From Cellulomonas gelida (GTDB lineage Bacteria; Actinomycetota; Actinomycetes; Actinomycetales; Cellulomonadaceae): a stretch of DNA of 34,945 nucleotides. The stretch is taken from contig NZ_BJLQ01000037.1 of the NCBI RefSeq assembly GCF_006538725.1, forward strand, positions 1-34,945. The letters run 5' to 3'. Below the pieces are notes generated by a model that saw only the letters and a program-made list of their open reading frames with translations, had not been told where the DNA came from and ran no database searches. Each line of letters starts with the position of its first letter. Position 1 is the first letter of the stretch. Shown here one piece after another: positions 34,916 through 34,945 of this stretch. The position numbers were made by a program, and so were the translations under genes.

Positions 34916-34945
34916 GGGCGGCTCGCCCCTCAGGGCGGGCCGCCC
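34916..34945 (+). terminator. Terminator hairpin after qcrB
   Basis: A 13-bp stem, GGGCGGCTCGCCC against GGGCGGGCCGCCC, with one G-U pair and a CTCA loop, starting 24 bp after the qcrB stop. It runs to the last base of the window, so any T-tract beyond is not visible. Confidence 0.8.

Overview
The window reads as chromosome of a high-GC Gram-positive actinomycete. The evidence is GC-rich third codon positions, a HrdB/SigA-type sigma factor with a Lys/Ala-rich N-terminal arm, a DUF4192 protein, an actinobacterial ctaE-qcrCAB cluster, class II DAHP synthase, and many genes that start without a ribosome binding site directly after a TANNNT element. Gene content fits Micrococcales such as Cellulomonas or a relative; that placement is inference. 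No rRNA, tRNA, CRISPR array, insertion sequence or phage gene was seen.

Region 1 (1-7871) is a hexuronide catabolic locus. On the minus strand lie uidA (beta-glucuronidase), a uidB-type glucuronide symporter and the first codons of a further gene. Divergent from these is a LacI-family regulator, followed by uxuB (fructuronate reductase), a ManD-type mannonate dehydratase and a gluconokinase. Two near-identical 16-bp palindromes, one in the divergent uidA/lacI promoter and one before uxuB, suggest that one LacI protein controls both halves. Glucuronate isomerase, a recognisable KDG kinase and KDPG aldolase are not in view.

Region 2 (7888-11605, minus strand) holds the principal sigma factor, a universal stress protein and a DUF4192 protein.

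Region 3 (11719-34945) is a conserved actinobacterial backbone. Its order and orientation match, from memory, M. tuberculosis Rv2173-Rv2196: idsA-type prenyl synthase, Rv2175c-like DNA-binding protein, Ser/Thr kinase, class II DAHP synthase, PlsC acyltransferase, FadD15-type ligase, exonuclease/UvrC-like protein, trpD, ctaE, qcrC, qcrA, qcrB. Inserted in it are a lipoprotein, a LysM/transglycosylase cell-wall hydrolase with MtrA-like direct repeats in its leader, a pyrophosphate-type phosphofructokinase coupled to the DAHP synthase, a two-TM protein, a ROK glucokinase, a four-cysteine mini-protein, a NYN-domain protein, a stand-alone Lrp ligand-binding domain and a stand-alone receiver domain.

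Themes that run across the window are leaderless initiation (nine clear cases), 4-bp stop/start overlaps (manD-gntK, pfp-aroG, receiver-trpD, qcrC-qcrA-qcrB) and a GC-rich hairpin at most convergent gene ends. I see no wholly unknown multi-gene system. The best leads are the glucuronide operator architecture, the PASTA-kinase / Rv2175c-like / LysM-hydrolase cluster with its candidate MtrA site, and the PPi-PFK/DAHP synthase coupling.
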